Of a stretch of 64,000 nucleotides of DNA, positions 9,861 through 19,060 are shown piece after piece. Below the pieces are notes generated by a model. That model was not told where the DNA came from. It saw nothing but the letters and a program-made list of their open reading frames with translations, and searched no databases. Both the position numbers and the translations under genes were made by a program. This DNA is from Clostridiales bacterium (GTDB lineage: Bacteria; Bacillota; Clostridia; Christensenellales; UBA1242): positions 91,268-155,267 of the forward strand of contig SVIR01000001.1 in assembly GCA_015069395.1 (NCBI GenBank), given 5' to 3'. How positions within the stretch are numbered: the stretch's first letter is position 1; every line of letters starts with the position of its first letter.

Positions 9861-10712
9861 TTAGGGATTTTCGTTTTTTATATAACTTAAAAATTTTTTA
9901 GAGGCTGGGGTCATTAGAACTGGGTTGTAATAGAGACCATAAGTAATGCTTGGCAAAACATAATCGCAATATACCTCTTCGAACTTTTTATTTTTTAAGC
10001 TTTCTTCTATTAAAAAGCGTGGGACGAGAGTAGTTCCTACACCAAGTTCAAGTAGCTCGAGCGCTATTTTATATCCGGCGACGTGCATAATTTGAGCGTT
10101 TTTAAAGTTTTTTTCTTTTAAAAATTTTTCAAAAAGAAGGTGAGTGTAAGAACCTTCTGAAATAGAAATAAATCTTTCTGTTGAACAATCAGTGCTTTTT
10201 ACAAAACAATAAGAAGTTTCAAACAATGGAATAAAAGGCAAATCAATTTCTTCGTTGAATTGGGTTAAAACAAATTGAAGCTTTCCTGTTTTCAACATAG
10301 AAATCATTTTTGTTTGCACGTTTTCAATCAGGTCAATGTTGATAAGAGGATAGTCTTTGACAAATTGTGCTATGGGTTTGCATAAAACTATTCTGGCTAT
10401 GTTTGAACCAGATCCAATGACAAATTCGCCTCTAAGCAATCCTTTTTCTTCATTTATAAGCTCTTCAATATTTTTAATGGTCGATAAAGATAATTCTACC
10501 CTTTCAAAAACTTTTTGACCTATTGAAGTTAACTCCATACCCTTTTTGCTTCGTATAAAAAGAACTATCCCCAAATTATCTTCAAGCTTTTTTATTGCTT
10601 GAGATACAGCCGGTTGAGAAATAAACAATCTTTCACTGGCTTTTGTAAGATTTTTGCAATTTGCAACTTCATAAAAAATGTTGTAATTATCTAGATTGGT
10701 TAAAAAATCCAT
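9861..10712 (-). CDS. LysR family transcriptional regulator
   Basis: N-terminal HTH 'NLTKASERLFISQPAVSQAIKKLEDNLGIVLFIRSKKGMELTSIGQ'. Confidence 0.92.
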   Translation of the reverse strand: MDFLTNLDNYNIFYEVANCKNLTKASERLFISQPAVSQAIKKLEDNLGIVLFIRSKKGMELTSIGQKVFERVELSLSTIKNIEELINEEKGLLRGEFVIGSGSNIARIVLCKPIAQFVKDYPLINIDLIENVQTKMISMLKTGKLQFVLTQFNEEIDLPFIPLFETSYCFVKSTDCSTERFISISEGSYTHLLFEKFLKEKNFKNAQIMHVAGYKIALELLELGVGTTLVPRFLIEESLKNKKFEEVYCDYVLPSITYGLYYNPVLMTPASKKFLSYIKNENP

Positions 10713-10730
10713 AACTTCTCCTTATGATAG

Positions 10731-10745
10731 ACATAAACTTTATGT
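10731..10745. promoter_or_regulatory. Perfect dyad ACATAAA-C-TTTATGT between divergent LysR and HD genes
   Basis: Exact 7-1-7 inverted repeat in the divergent intergenic region. Confidence 0.4.
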
Positions 10746-10797
10746 ATTTTACTTATAACATAGCTAGAGTTATAATGCAAGTGTAAAGGAGGTAATT

Positions 10798-11514
10798 ATG
10801 GAAAAAAAATTTGAAGAATCTTTGTGTTTTGCTTATGAAAAACATAAAAATCAAAAAAGAAAGGGCTCAGGATTGCCATACATGGTACATATTTATGATG
10901 TGGTAAAAATCTTGATAGAAAACGGTGCTGACGAAAAAACACTTACTGCTGGAGCTCTTCACGATACTGTTGAGGACACGGGAACTTCTCTCATAGAACT
11001 TGAAAGTCTGTTTGGGACTGAAGTAGCAGATATGGTAAATGTTTTGTCTGAAAGAAAAAGTTTGCCTTATAGTGAAAGAAAGCATATTCAAGCAATGAGA
11101 ATCAGAAAGGCAGACAGAAAAACAAAAATGGTAAAGTGTGCAGATTGTTTATCAAATTTGAGAGATACTTTCAAAGAATGTAACAGGCCAAACTTTTGGG
11201 AGAGATTCAATGCTCCAAAACAAGATATTGAAAAACACTATTCTGAAACAATTGATGCGATAGCTGACTTAGAAGGTATGGCTATGTATGCAGAAGTTAA
11301 AGAAGTTTTCAACAAGATTTTTATTTCAACCAAGGGCAAGTTTTGTACTGATTGCAATTTAATGAAACGGTTGCCAGATCCAGACCCAAACGATTGGTTT
11401 TGTGACGACGACGAAAAATATGTTTGTGGAGTTACAGGAAAAGTTCTGTCCGAGGCGAATCGCCCTTATGAAAAACAGCCAACGCCACCAGATTGTCCAA
11501 TTTTGGACAAATAA
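10798..11514 (+). CDS. HD-domain protein related to (p)ppGpp hydrolase/SpoT-like HD, with Cys-rich C-terminal tail
   Basis: 'PYMVHIYDVVKILIENGADEKTLTAGALHDTVEDTGTSLIELESLFGTEVADMV', 'KMVKCADCLSNLRDT'; C-terminus has FCTDC...FC...VCG...C. Confidence 0.8.
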   Translation: MEKKFEESLCFAYEKHKNQKRKGSGLPYMVHIYDVVKILIENGADEKTLTAGALHDTVEDTGTSLIELESLFGTEVADMVNVLSERKSLPYSERKHIQAMRIRKADRKTKMVKCADCLSNLRDTFKECNRPNFWERFNAPKQDIEKHYSETIDAIADLEGMAMYAEVKEVFNKIFISTKGKFCTDCNLMKRLPDPDPNDWFCDDDEKYVCGVTGKVLSEANRPYEKQPTPPDCPILDK

Positions 11515-11551
11515 TTTTTAAAATCTTAAAGCGATATGTTATAATAAACTT

Positions 11552-12289
11552 ATGAAAGAGATTATAGCAAAAGTAAAAATATTGATACGACTCTATAAAG
11601 AAGGATCTTTGGGAGGAGAGAGAATGCCTGAAGATAGCAGACCAGAATTTAAGGGTGATTGCAAAGAAAAATACCTTTATTTGACACTCCCAATGGCGCT
11701 TAATTATCAGAGAAATTCTTATAAACTTTGGGAGTCTGCGCTTCAAACTTGGAGTGATCAACAATGCGAAGAGGTCTTTAATCCGTTTTCTGTTTTAAAA
11801 ATGTCGGAAACGGAATTAAGAGACAAGCTAACAAAATATAAAGTAGCTTTACAACCAAACAAACAACCTCAAATCTGGAAAAGATTATGTCAAACATTAA
11901 TTGATAGATTCCATGGTGATGTTAGAGTTTTGTTTAAAAAGAATAATAATGACATTTTAAAAATAAAGACCTTTATATTGCAAAATAAAAAAGAGTTTCC
12001 GTATTTGTCTGGTGCGAAAATTTTGAACTATTGGCTGTATGTAATGACACAATATACAGAGACGAAATTTGTTAATGTGCAAGAAATCTCCGTTGCCCCA
12101 GATACTCATGTTTTGCAAGCTAGTGTTAAGCTTGGAGTTGTCGCTGAAGAAGAATTAAAGAAAAACAATATTAGAGAAATTGTGAGCGAAAGATGGAAAG
12201 AGATTTTAAATGGCACAGGAATTCAGCCAATTGATATTCATACACCATTTTGGCTTTGGAGCAGAAGTGGTTTTAAAGTTGAGATATAA
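11552..12289 (+). CDS. Uncharacterised protein, weakly HhH-GPD DNA glycosylase-like
   Basis: 245 aa; 'FPYLSGAKILNYWLYVM...VAPDTHVLQASVKLGV' faintly resembles the HhH-GPD K...D pattern. Confidence 0.45.
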   Translation: MKEIIAKVKILIRLYKEGSLGGERMPEDSRPEFKGDCKEKYLYLTLPMALNYQRNSYKLWESALQTWSDQQCEEVFNPFSVLKMSETELRDKLTKYKVALQPNKQPQIWKRLCQTLIDRFHGDVRVLFKKNNNDILKIKTFILQNKKEFPYLSGAKILNYWLYVMTQYTETKFVNVQEISVAPDTHVLQASVKLGVVAEEELKKNNIREIVSERWKEILNGTGIQPIDIHTPFWLWSRSGFKVEI

Positions 12290-12312
12290 AAAGAATGGGA
12301 AATCATTCTTTT

Positions 12313-12702
12313 TTAATTAATTTTAAGTTGTTCTTTATAAAGACCAAGTCTATAATACTCTGCGACAAGACGGATTAGCTCGCCAGAAGTGGGTTTGTCG
12401 TTTATGGAATACAATAAACTGCCAAACATTTCGTTTAAAATCAAAAAGTTTTTTTCAACTTGAGCAATATCGATGGCATGTCTAATACTTCTTTCAATAG
12501 AAGACGTTTTTGCTACATTAAATTTCTCTCCAATTTTGACATAAAGTTCTTTGCATAAATGAAAAGATAATTCTGGGTCTAGAATTACAAGTTCAACCGC
12601 ATAACATAGATAAACAAAACCTATCAAATCGCATCGAATGCCTATTTTTATTAGTGTCAATTTTATTATTTTTCTCATGTGAAACAACTCTTTCTCGTTC
12701 AT
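12313..12702 (-). CDS. Stand-alone Spo0A C-terminal (DNA-binding) domain protein
   Basis: 'LIKIGIRCDLIGFVYLCYAVELVILDPELSFHLCKELYVKIGEKFNVAKTSSIERSIRHAIDIA...KPTSGELIRLVAEYYRL' matches the Spo0A_C pattern; no receiver domain. Confidence 0.8.
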   Translation of the reverse strand: MNEKELFHMRKIIKLTLIKIGIRCDLIGFVYLCYAVELVILDPELSFHLCKELYVKIGEKFNVAKTSSIERSIRHAIDIAQVEKNFLILNEMFGSLLYSINDKPTSGELIRLVAEYYRLGLYKEQLKIN

Positions 12703-12859
12703 AGCAATTCTCCTTTTTCAAACTAGCCCGTTCCACATTCGCGAAAGAACTATCCTAAGTATAGCACCTTTTCGACATTTTTCAAAACAATTTGAAAAAA
12801 TTTTACAAAATATTTCAAAATTCTCTTTTGATAAAAAAAAGATTGTAGTCGACAATCTT

Positions 12860-13300
12860 TCAATCTAATTTTTTTCTAAAACAAACAATACGATTCGTTT
12901 CTTCAAACCCCAAGTGTTTGTGAACTTTTATACTAATTTTATTTTGAATTTCACAATCGCTAGCAAATTCAACGCAACCTTTTTCCTTCGCCCATTGTTC
13001 GCATTTAGTCAGCAATTTTTTTGAGATGTGTTTGTTTCTAAAGTTTTCTTCAACAAAAATGCCTTCTAAGTAACCAACAGGAGAGGAACAAGTTCCTTCT
13101 ACATAATCAAATCTTAGTTGACATTGAGCAAAACCGATAGGAGTGTTGTCGAGTTCTGCCAAAAACAAAGACGCTTTGTTGTTTTTAAGCAAATCAATAA
13201 ACTCAGATTTTAATTCTTTAAACTCGTGATTCGGCCAGAGTTTGAGTGCTAATAAAACTATTTTATCGACATCTTTTGCTATAGCTTTTCTTATTTTCAT
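12860..13300 (-). CDS. GNAT acetyltransferase, aminoglycoside 6'-N-acetyltransferase (AAC(6'))-like
   Basis: 'MKIRKAIAKDVDKIVLLALKLWP', 'SPVGYLEGIFVEENFRNKHISKKLLTKCEQWAKEKGCVEFASDCEIQNKISIKVHKHLGFEETNRIVCFRK'; start at 13300 after GGAG. Confidence 0.75.
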   Translation of the reverse strand: MKIRKAIAKDVDKIVLLALKLWPNHEFKELKSEFIDLLKNNKASLFLAELDNTPIGFAQCQLRFDYVEGTCSSPVGYLEGIFVEENFRNKHISKKLLTKCEQWAKEKGCVEFASDCEIQNKISIKVHKHLGFEETNRIVCFRKKLD

Positions 13301-13316
13301 AGGTTCTCCAAAAAAA

Positions 13317-14429
13317 TCAACCAAAATATAGATAATCTTGCATAGATTTGTCAATTTTAAAACTTTTCACTGCCGTTTCTTCTATATCATAGATTATGTT
13401 TTCTTCAGGCTTTTCAGTTGTTTCTGCCAAGGTCAAAGACATTTCTCTTTTTGTTTCGTCATAGTCTATTTCAGATTGTGTAAAGTGGTGATTGTATCGC
13501 ATAAATAGGTACATAAATTTATTTATTGTATTGTTTTGGATTTTTTCTTCCGTTTCTTCAGCAACTTGTCTTGCCTCAGGGTTTTTGCTTTTTGCCAAGC
13601 TTAAATCCTCTCTAGATTTTTGTCTTATAGGCAAAAAGTCTGGTGCGATAATCGTTTTTACTCCATTTTGTTTTAAGTACGCTCCAAAGAGAGTGAGCGC
13701 AATCAAAGAACTTGGAGTTATATTTCTAATAAAACTCATTTTATTTGTAACGCCTTTATTTGCTTGTTTAAAATGACTTTGAAGACAAGTTGATAAAAAA
13801 TTCTTCTGAATTTCTTTTTGTCCTTGAACGGCATATACATAAGCATTGTCTTCAACGATCCCAAATGTAACTGTAGGCAAGACAAACCTTTCTAATTGGT
13901 GAATAACTATTGTCTCAAAATTGTAAGGGCCTTCAAGATTCGAAGTGTTTTTTGTAATTCTTCCCCAAAAATGACAATCTAAGTTTGCTTTTATAGGAGT
14001 TGGTTCTTTTATGTCTATCTTCGCAGTATATTGACCGAGATCAAACACTTGTTTTACAGGAATCTCTTGCAACATCTTTCTTCTTTTGTCAATATAAGGC
14101 AAAAAGTTTGAAAGGTCATAATTTGTTGCGTTTGCAACCAAGTCTACAATAAGTTTTTGAACATAGCCTTTTTGAGTTAGCCCAAAATAATCTTTATCTC
14201 TTCGGTAAAAGTTTTTTGCCACATCAAGATAACTGTCCAACTTCTCTAAAAATAATTCATAATTTTGTATTTCGAGACTTGGATAAAAAGCACCAACATT
14301 GTTGTTTTCTATTCTAGGAAAAAATTTAATGAGATAAGTCCAAGCACCGAGGCTTGCATCATAATTGATTACGCCTTCTTTTGCTTGGGCGAAAACTTCT
14401 TCGACCATTATTTTCAAATCTTTATCCAT
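13317..14429 (-). CDS. Hypothetical protein (370 aa)
   Basis: Long ORF with RBS-like GGGGAG upstream; family not recognised. Confidence 0.6.
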   Translation of the reverse strand: MDKDLKIMVEEVFAQAKEGVINYDASLGAWTYLIKFFPRIENNNVGAFYPSLEIQNYELFLEKLDSYLDVAKNFYRRDKDYFGLTQKGYVQKLIVDLVANATNYDLSNFLPYIDKRRKMLQEIPVKQVFDLGQYTAKIDIKEPTPIKANLDCHFWGRITKNTSNLEGPYNFETIVIHQLERFVLPTVTFGIVEDNAYVYAVQGQKEIQKNFLSTCLQSHFKQANKGVTNKMSFIRNITPSSLIALTLFGAYLKQNGVKTIIAPDFLPIRQKSREDLSLAKSKNPEARQVAEETEEKIQNNTINKFMYLFMRYNHHFTQSEIDYDETKREMSLTLAETTEKPEENIIYDIEETAVKSFKIDKSMQDYLYFG

Positions 14430-14522
14430 AAATCTCCCCTCTTGATTTTAGAATAGCAAATAAAGATGTTTTTGTCAATGACAAAACTTTTTAAATTTGT
14501 GTTTTTTATCAAAACATAAAAT

Positions 14523-14549
14523 AAAAAAAGCGAATTATCTTCGCTTTTT
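14523..14549 (-). terminator. Terminator of aspS
   Basis: AAAAAAGCGAA..TTCGCTTTTT inverted repeat at the aspS 3' end. Confidence 0.65.
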
Positions 14550-16299
14550 ATCTTAATTTGATATGAACTTCTCTAAGCTGTTTTTCAGTAACCTCACTTG
14601 GAGCTCCCATCATAAGGTCTTGTGCTTTTTTGTTCATTGGGAATGCAACTACTTCTCTAATGCTTTCTTCTTCCAACAATAGCATAATCATTCTATCAAC
14701 TCCAGGGGCAATTCCTGCGTGAGGAGGCGCACCATATTGGAAAGCATTATAGAGAGCCGAGAATTTAGATTTGATAGTATCTTCGTTGTATCCTGCTATG
14801 TCAAAAGCTTTGAGCATAATGTCGATATCGTGGTTTCTAACAGCTCCACTGCTAAGTTCTACGCCGTTTACAATGATATCGTATTGATAAGCTAAGATGT
14901 CCAAAGGATCTTTTGTGTTTAATGCTTCAAGACCACCTTGTGGCATGCTAAATGGGTTGTGACAGAAATCAATTTTGCCTGTTTCTTCGTCAAGTTCATA
15001 CATTGGGAAGTCTACTATCCAGCAGAATTTATAAACACCTTTTTCAATAAGGTCAAGACGTTTGCCAAGTTCAGTTCTCAAAATACCCGAGAGTTTTGTG
15101 GCTTGACGGTAGTCACTTGCAATAAAGAAGATTGAATAACCATTTTTTGCGCCGGTAGCTTTGATAATGTTTTCTTTTTCTTCTTCGTTTAAGAATTTTA
15201 CGATTGGTCCCGTAAGAGAGTTGTCTTCGCCAACTTTTATCCAAGCCAACCCTTTAGCTCCGTTTTCAACCATAAATTCTGTAAGATTGTCATAAAATCT
15301 TCTAGGTTGTTCTCCAGCATTTACAGCAATTGCTTTTACAGTGCTTCCTGCAAAAGCTTTAAATTCAGAGTTTTTGAAAACTTCTGTCAAGTTGTTTACG
15401 ATAAGTGGGTTTCTCAAGTCTGGTTTGTCAGAACCATATTTTTCCATTGCTTCACGATATGGTATTCTTACGAAAGGAACTTGATCAATCTTGCTCTTTC
15501 CAAATTGTTCGAAAACTTTTGGAAGAACGTATTCCATAACTGCAAACACATCTTCTTGAGTCGCAAAGCTCATTTCCATGTCAAGTTGATAGAACTCGCC
15601 TGGACAACGATCAGCTCTTGCATCTTCGTCTCTAAAACAAGGAGCGATTTGGAAGTATTTATCCATACCACTAACCATCAACAATTGTTTAAATTGTTGA
15701 GGTGCTTGTGGAAGAGCATAAAATTTGCCTGGGTGAAGCCTGCTAGGAACAAGATAGTCTCTTGCACCTTCAGGACTTGATACAGTTAAGATAGGCGTTG
15801 TAATTTCGTTGAATCCAAGTTCGGTCATATATTTTCTCAAAGCATTAATTACTTGACTACGGAAAATGATGTTGTGTTGCATTTCTGGGTTTCTCAAGTC
15901 AAGGTAACGATATTTGAGCCTAAGTTCTTCATTGATATTTCTGCTATCCATAATATCAAAAGGAGGAGAGTTTAAACATCTTCCCAAAATTGTCAACTTT
16001 TCGATTTCAATTTCAATTTCGCCAGTTTTAAGTTTTGGGTTTATATTTTGTGTATCTCTAGCGATAACTTTTCCTTCAACTGAAATAACAGTTTCTCTGT
16101 TTAATCGTTCAAACTTTGAGTTGTCTTTTACAACAAGTTGAACGATGCCATAATGATCTCTCAAATCAATAAAAGTAATACTTCCGTGATCTCTGATAGT
16201 GCTAACCCAACCAGCAACCTTAACAGTCTCGCCAATGTTTGATTTGTTCAAGTCTCCACAGCTGTGGTCACGGTAAATGTTTTTTGCGATTTTATCCAT
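14548..16299 (-). CDS. aspS: Aspartyl-tRNA synthetase
   Basis: 'VAGWVSTIRDHGSITFIDLRD', 'RYLDLRNPEMQ', 'FRDEDARADRCPGEFYQLDMEMSF', 'GIAPGVDRMIMLL'. Confidence 0.97.
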   Translation of the reverse strand: MDKIAKNIYRDHSCGDLNKSNIGETVKVAGWVSTIRDHGSITFIDLRDHYGIVQLVVKDNSKFERLNRETVISVEGKVIARDTQNINPKLKTGEIEIEIEKLTILGRCLNSPPFDIMDSRNINEELRLKYRYLDLRNPEMQHNIIFRSQVINALRKYMTELGFNEITTPILTVSSPEGARDYLVPSRLHPGKFYALPQAPQQFKQLLMVSGMDKYFQIAPCFRDEDARADRCPGEFYQLDMEMSFATQEDVFAVMEYVLPKVFEQFGKSKIDQVPFVRIPYREAMEKYGSDKPDLRNPLIVNNLTEVFKNSEFKAFAGSTVKAIAVNAGEQPRRFYDNLTEFMVENGAKGLAWIKVGEDNSLTGPIVKFLNEEEKENIIKATGAKNGYSIFFIASDYRQATKLSGILRTELGKRLDLIEKGVYKFCWIVDFPMYELDEETGKIDFCHNPFSMPQGGLEALNTKDPLDILAYQYDIIVNGVELSSGAVRNHDIDIMLKAFDIAGYNEDTIKSKFSALYNAFQYGAPPHAGIAPGVDRMIMLLLEEESIREVVAFPMNKKAQDLMMGAPSEVTEKQLREVHIKLR

Positions 16300-16338
16300 T
16301 TCTATCTCCTAATTTAAATATGCAATTTTTACTAATTA

Positions 16339-16367
16339 AGTATAAGCCAAATTTTTAAATTTGTCAA
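16339..16367 (-). promoter_or_regulatory. Sigma-A type promoter of aspS
   Basis: On the minus strand TTGACA-17 nt-TATACT. Confidence 0.7.
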
Positions 16368-16508
16368 ATAAGAAAAAGAGATTTGAAAACCTCTTAGCGA
16401 TAAAATTTTAATTTTTAATATATTTTTATTCAATATTTAAGAAAAACTTCAAAATTATATCTTGAAAGTTGAACTCAAGTGTGATAAACTAAAGATAAAG
16501 AGGGACAT

Positions 16509-17087
16509 ATGAACAACAAATTAATTAAAATTTTAAAAAAGACAATAGGGGTAGAAGCACTCGCTGTAAATTTTATTAAGAAACAGAAAAAAGATATGTT
16601 AAAGCGTTATAGAAAATATAAAGAAAGTGAAGATTTGTTTATAACTAGCGAGTATAAAATTGGGATGCCTTATGATTTTTCACAGAAAAAGATAAATGTA
16701 GAATCAAAAAGATATGCGAGTCAGGTTGTAGAGATTGCTAGGCTTAGAAACAATAGGCGAGAATTATATCAGATTTTTGAGTCGCCAAAAGTTTCTTATT
16801 ATACTCAAATTCTTACAAACAGGGTGAGAGGTCTTGTTGAAACAGTATTGAATGTTTATGAAAGTGGAAAAGACACCTCAGAATTTGACGAAGAGGTTAA
16901 GGCATTAAATGATTACATAGAGAGCCATATAGTCTATAGGGCTGGACATAAGACGTTTAGAATCGTCAAAGGTAAAGAGGCAAAAAAAGCCAAAAGAGAT
17001 TATGGACAAATGAAAAATGAAAGGCTAAAGAAAATTGCTGAAAAAGACAATGCACTGGGTGAGTTGCTCAAAGATAACAACGGCTAA
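16509..17087 (+). CDS. Hypothetical basic protein (192 aa)
   Basis: ORF with GAGGGA RBS; no family recognised. Confidence 0.55.
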   Translation: MNNKLIKILKKTIGVEALAVNFIKKQKKDMLKRYRKYKESEDLFITSEYKIGMPYDFSQKKINVESKRYASQVVEIARLRNNRRELYQIFESPKVSYYTQILTNRVRGLVETVLNVYESGKDTSEFDEEVKALNDYIESHIVYRAGHKTFRIVKGKEAKKAKRDYGQMKNERLKKIAEKDNALGELLKDNNG

Positions 17088-17112
17088 ATATAAATTGTCA
17101 ACAAATACGAAG

Positions 17113-17140
17113 CACCTTAAATTTTTAAGGTGTTTTTTTG
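17113..17140 (+). terminator. Intrinsic terminator
   Basis: CACCTTAAA...TTTAAGGTG then T7. Confidence 0.75.
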
Positions 17141-17208
17141 TAAATTATTTATAATTGTTATGAAGAAAAAAATACTTTGTGTTATAATAAGCATAACGGA
17201 GGGACAAA

Positions 17209-19038
17209 GTGAAAAAAGTTCTGATTATTTTAGCAGTGGTATGTGTCGGTCTTGCTATTGCGATTGTTTGCACATCAATTAAACCTAGTTATGACATAAC
17301 TTATTCTATTGACAATGAGTTGGTTTCGATTGTAACAAAACAAGACGACGAAATAGTAAATTTCAAAGATGGAAAACTAAAATTGAAAAAAGGCAAAAGT
17401 TTGAGGTTTGAAATCAAAGCAAATTCAAAAGGCGTTGATATGTCAGATTTTACGATGTCTATCAATGGAAAAGAAACTAATATTGTGAAAAATCAATCAT
17501 ACAATTTGTTCACTTCAAACAATTTAGATTATGGATACTACATAATTCCAAAAGTTGAAAAAGACTATGATGTTGAGTTTTCAGGTGCAGCAGTATTAGA
17601 AAATAAATTTGTTTTTGAAACAGATTTGACAGATCAAACTGCAGTTGAAAAAATGGCCCTTGCCCAAATTAGCTTTACTGGGGCTGAAGAAGATTATAAA
17701 GACTTCTACGAAGCGTTTTCGACTGAAGGAGAAAAGAGTGTAACTTACAACTATAAAGAAGAAACAATGCCTCTTTCTTTTAAGTTAAAATTTGAAGGAG
17801 GAGCACCATTCTATATTTCTGACTCTCTCGAAAACATAGAATTTGTGACACTTAAGGATGCTGAAGAGCAAGAGATCGGTTTTGAATCGATTGAATATCA
17901 AGAATCGGAATATCTTTTTACAATTGGAAGTGTAGGAACCGATGGTGAATATAAGATTATGTTTGATTTTTCTAAACTGGAATACAAACAATTTCAAATT
18001 GCTCTGCCAACAGAAAATTTAATTTATACAGTTACATCAGAAAAAACAACCACAACTTATAATGAAACAGCAGAAATTGTAGTTGAAAAATTAAACAATC
18101 CAAACGTAGATTATACAGAAATGAAACTTTTTGCTGGAGAAATTGAGTTGACCAAAGTTTCTGAAGAAGGAAATTTTGTGACTTTTGAAATTCCTGAAAA
18201 CTATACGCCAGAAATGACGGGAAATTTTGATTATTATTTAATCAATGTTCAAGGTTTGGAATATACAAAAAGTCTTCATGGTTTAAGTAGTTTAGCAAAT
18301 TTTCCAGACGAAGAAGGAGCTTATATTAATTATAAACTTAGAAATGTTGATACAAACGGAAATATTTTGGGGGTAACAACCACAGATCCTTTTGGAAATT
18401 TTATGACTTTTGAAGGCGATAGGGTTGCCCTTATATGGAATTATATTTACAATACAAGTAATGAAGGATATCAAATGCCGTACGACCTTTACAACTATGA
18501 TATCTATTATAATGAAGAAAAAGTGCTCAACCTCAAAGAAGTTATCGGAGACCTCTCAAACAGCTTTGTTAAAGAAGTAGGGGATTATACAATAAGAGCA
18601 ATTTTCAATGAAGAGACATTGGTTTTTGATTCTTTCCAACTTGAGTTTAGTTGCAGTGGAGCTGGAGATTTTAGTTTTACAAATTTCGCTTTGTGTGAAA
18701 AAGATGTTTATGTTGGTTTCAACTTTGAAGATGCAAGAGTTAAAAAGGTTGAATACCAAATTTATGATGTAGAGATGGGAAATGATTGGACAGCTCTGAT
18801 TGCTGGAGAAAAAAAGAAAGTTTCCGTAAAATATGGTCAAGTCATTGTATATAGAGTTACATCTACAGCAGGTCAAATTTGGCTCTCAGAAATGGGAATT
18901 CAAGAAAATGGGGCGTTCACTAGATTGACAGGTCAAACTCAATCAGATGCGACAAATTATTATACGCTTTTTAAATTTGAAATTTCTGATTTGCAATACA
19001 CCAACACAAAAGATATGATTTTGCAAAAAGGTTTTTAA
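17209..19038 (+). CDS. Exported or membrane-anchored beta-rich protein (609 aa)
   Basis: GTG after GGAGGG; N-terminal hydrophobic segment MKKVLIILAVVCVGLAIAIVCTS; remainder repetitive, Thr/Glu/Tyr-rich. Confidence 0.7.
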   Translation: MKKVLIILAVVCVGLAIAIVCTSIKPSYDITYSIDNELVSIVTKQDDEIVNFKDGKLKLKKGKSLRFEIKANSKGVDMSDFTMSINGKETNIVKNQSYNLFTSNNLDYGYYIIPKVEKDYDVEFSGAAVLENKFVFETDLTDQTAVEKMALAQISFTGAEEDYKDFYEAFSTEGEKSVTYNYKEETMPLSFKLKFEGGAPFYISDSLENIEFVTLKDAEEQEIGFESIEYQESEYLFTIGSVGTDGEYKIMFDFSKLEYKQFQIALPTENLIYTVTSEKTTTTYNETAEIVVEKLNNPNVDYTEMKLFAGEIELTKVSEEGNFVTFEIPENYTPEMTGNFDYYLINVQGLEYTKSLHGLSSLANFPDEEGAYINYKLRNVDTNGNILGVTTTDPFGNFMTFEGDRVALIWNYIYNTSNEGYQMPYDLYNYDIYYNEEKVLNLKEVIGDLSNSFVKEVGDYTIRAIFNEETLVFDSFQLEFSCSGAGDFSFTNFALCEKDVYVGFNFEDARVKKVEYQIYDVEMGNDWTALIAGEKKKVSVKYGQVIVYRVTSTAGQIWLSEMGIQENGAFTRLTGQTQSDATNYYTLFKFEISDLQYTNTKDMILQKGF

Positions 19039-19060
19039 AAATTATTAAAGGGAGACACTA

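Noticed and set aside
13492-13776. 94-aa plus-strand ORF with hydrophobic N-terminus
   Set aside because: Antisense to the 370-aa hypothetical protein; no RBS
15307-15780. 157-aa plus-strand ORF
   Set aside because: Fully antisense to the conserved aspS gene; low-complexity composition
16362-16375. Segment AAATTTGTCAAATAAG shared with the upstream region of the giant lipoprotein (about 35263-35278)
   Set aside because: In the first location it is the reverse complement of the aspS -35 box in very AT-rich DNA; match is likely chance
16300-16508. Possible T-box leader upstream of aspS
   Set aside because: No recognisable T-box sequence or specifier/antiterminator structure; simple promoter found instead
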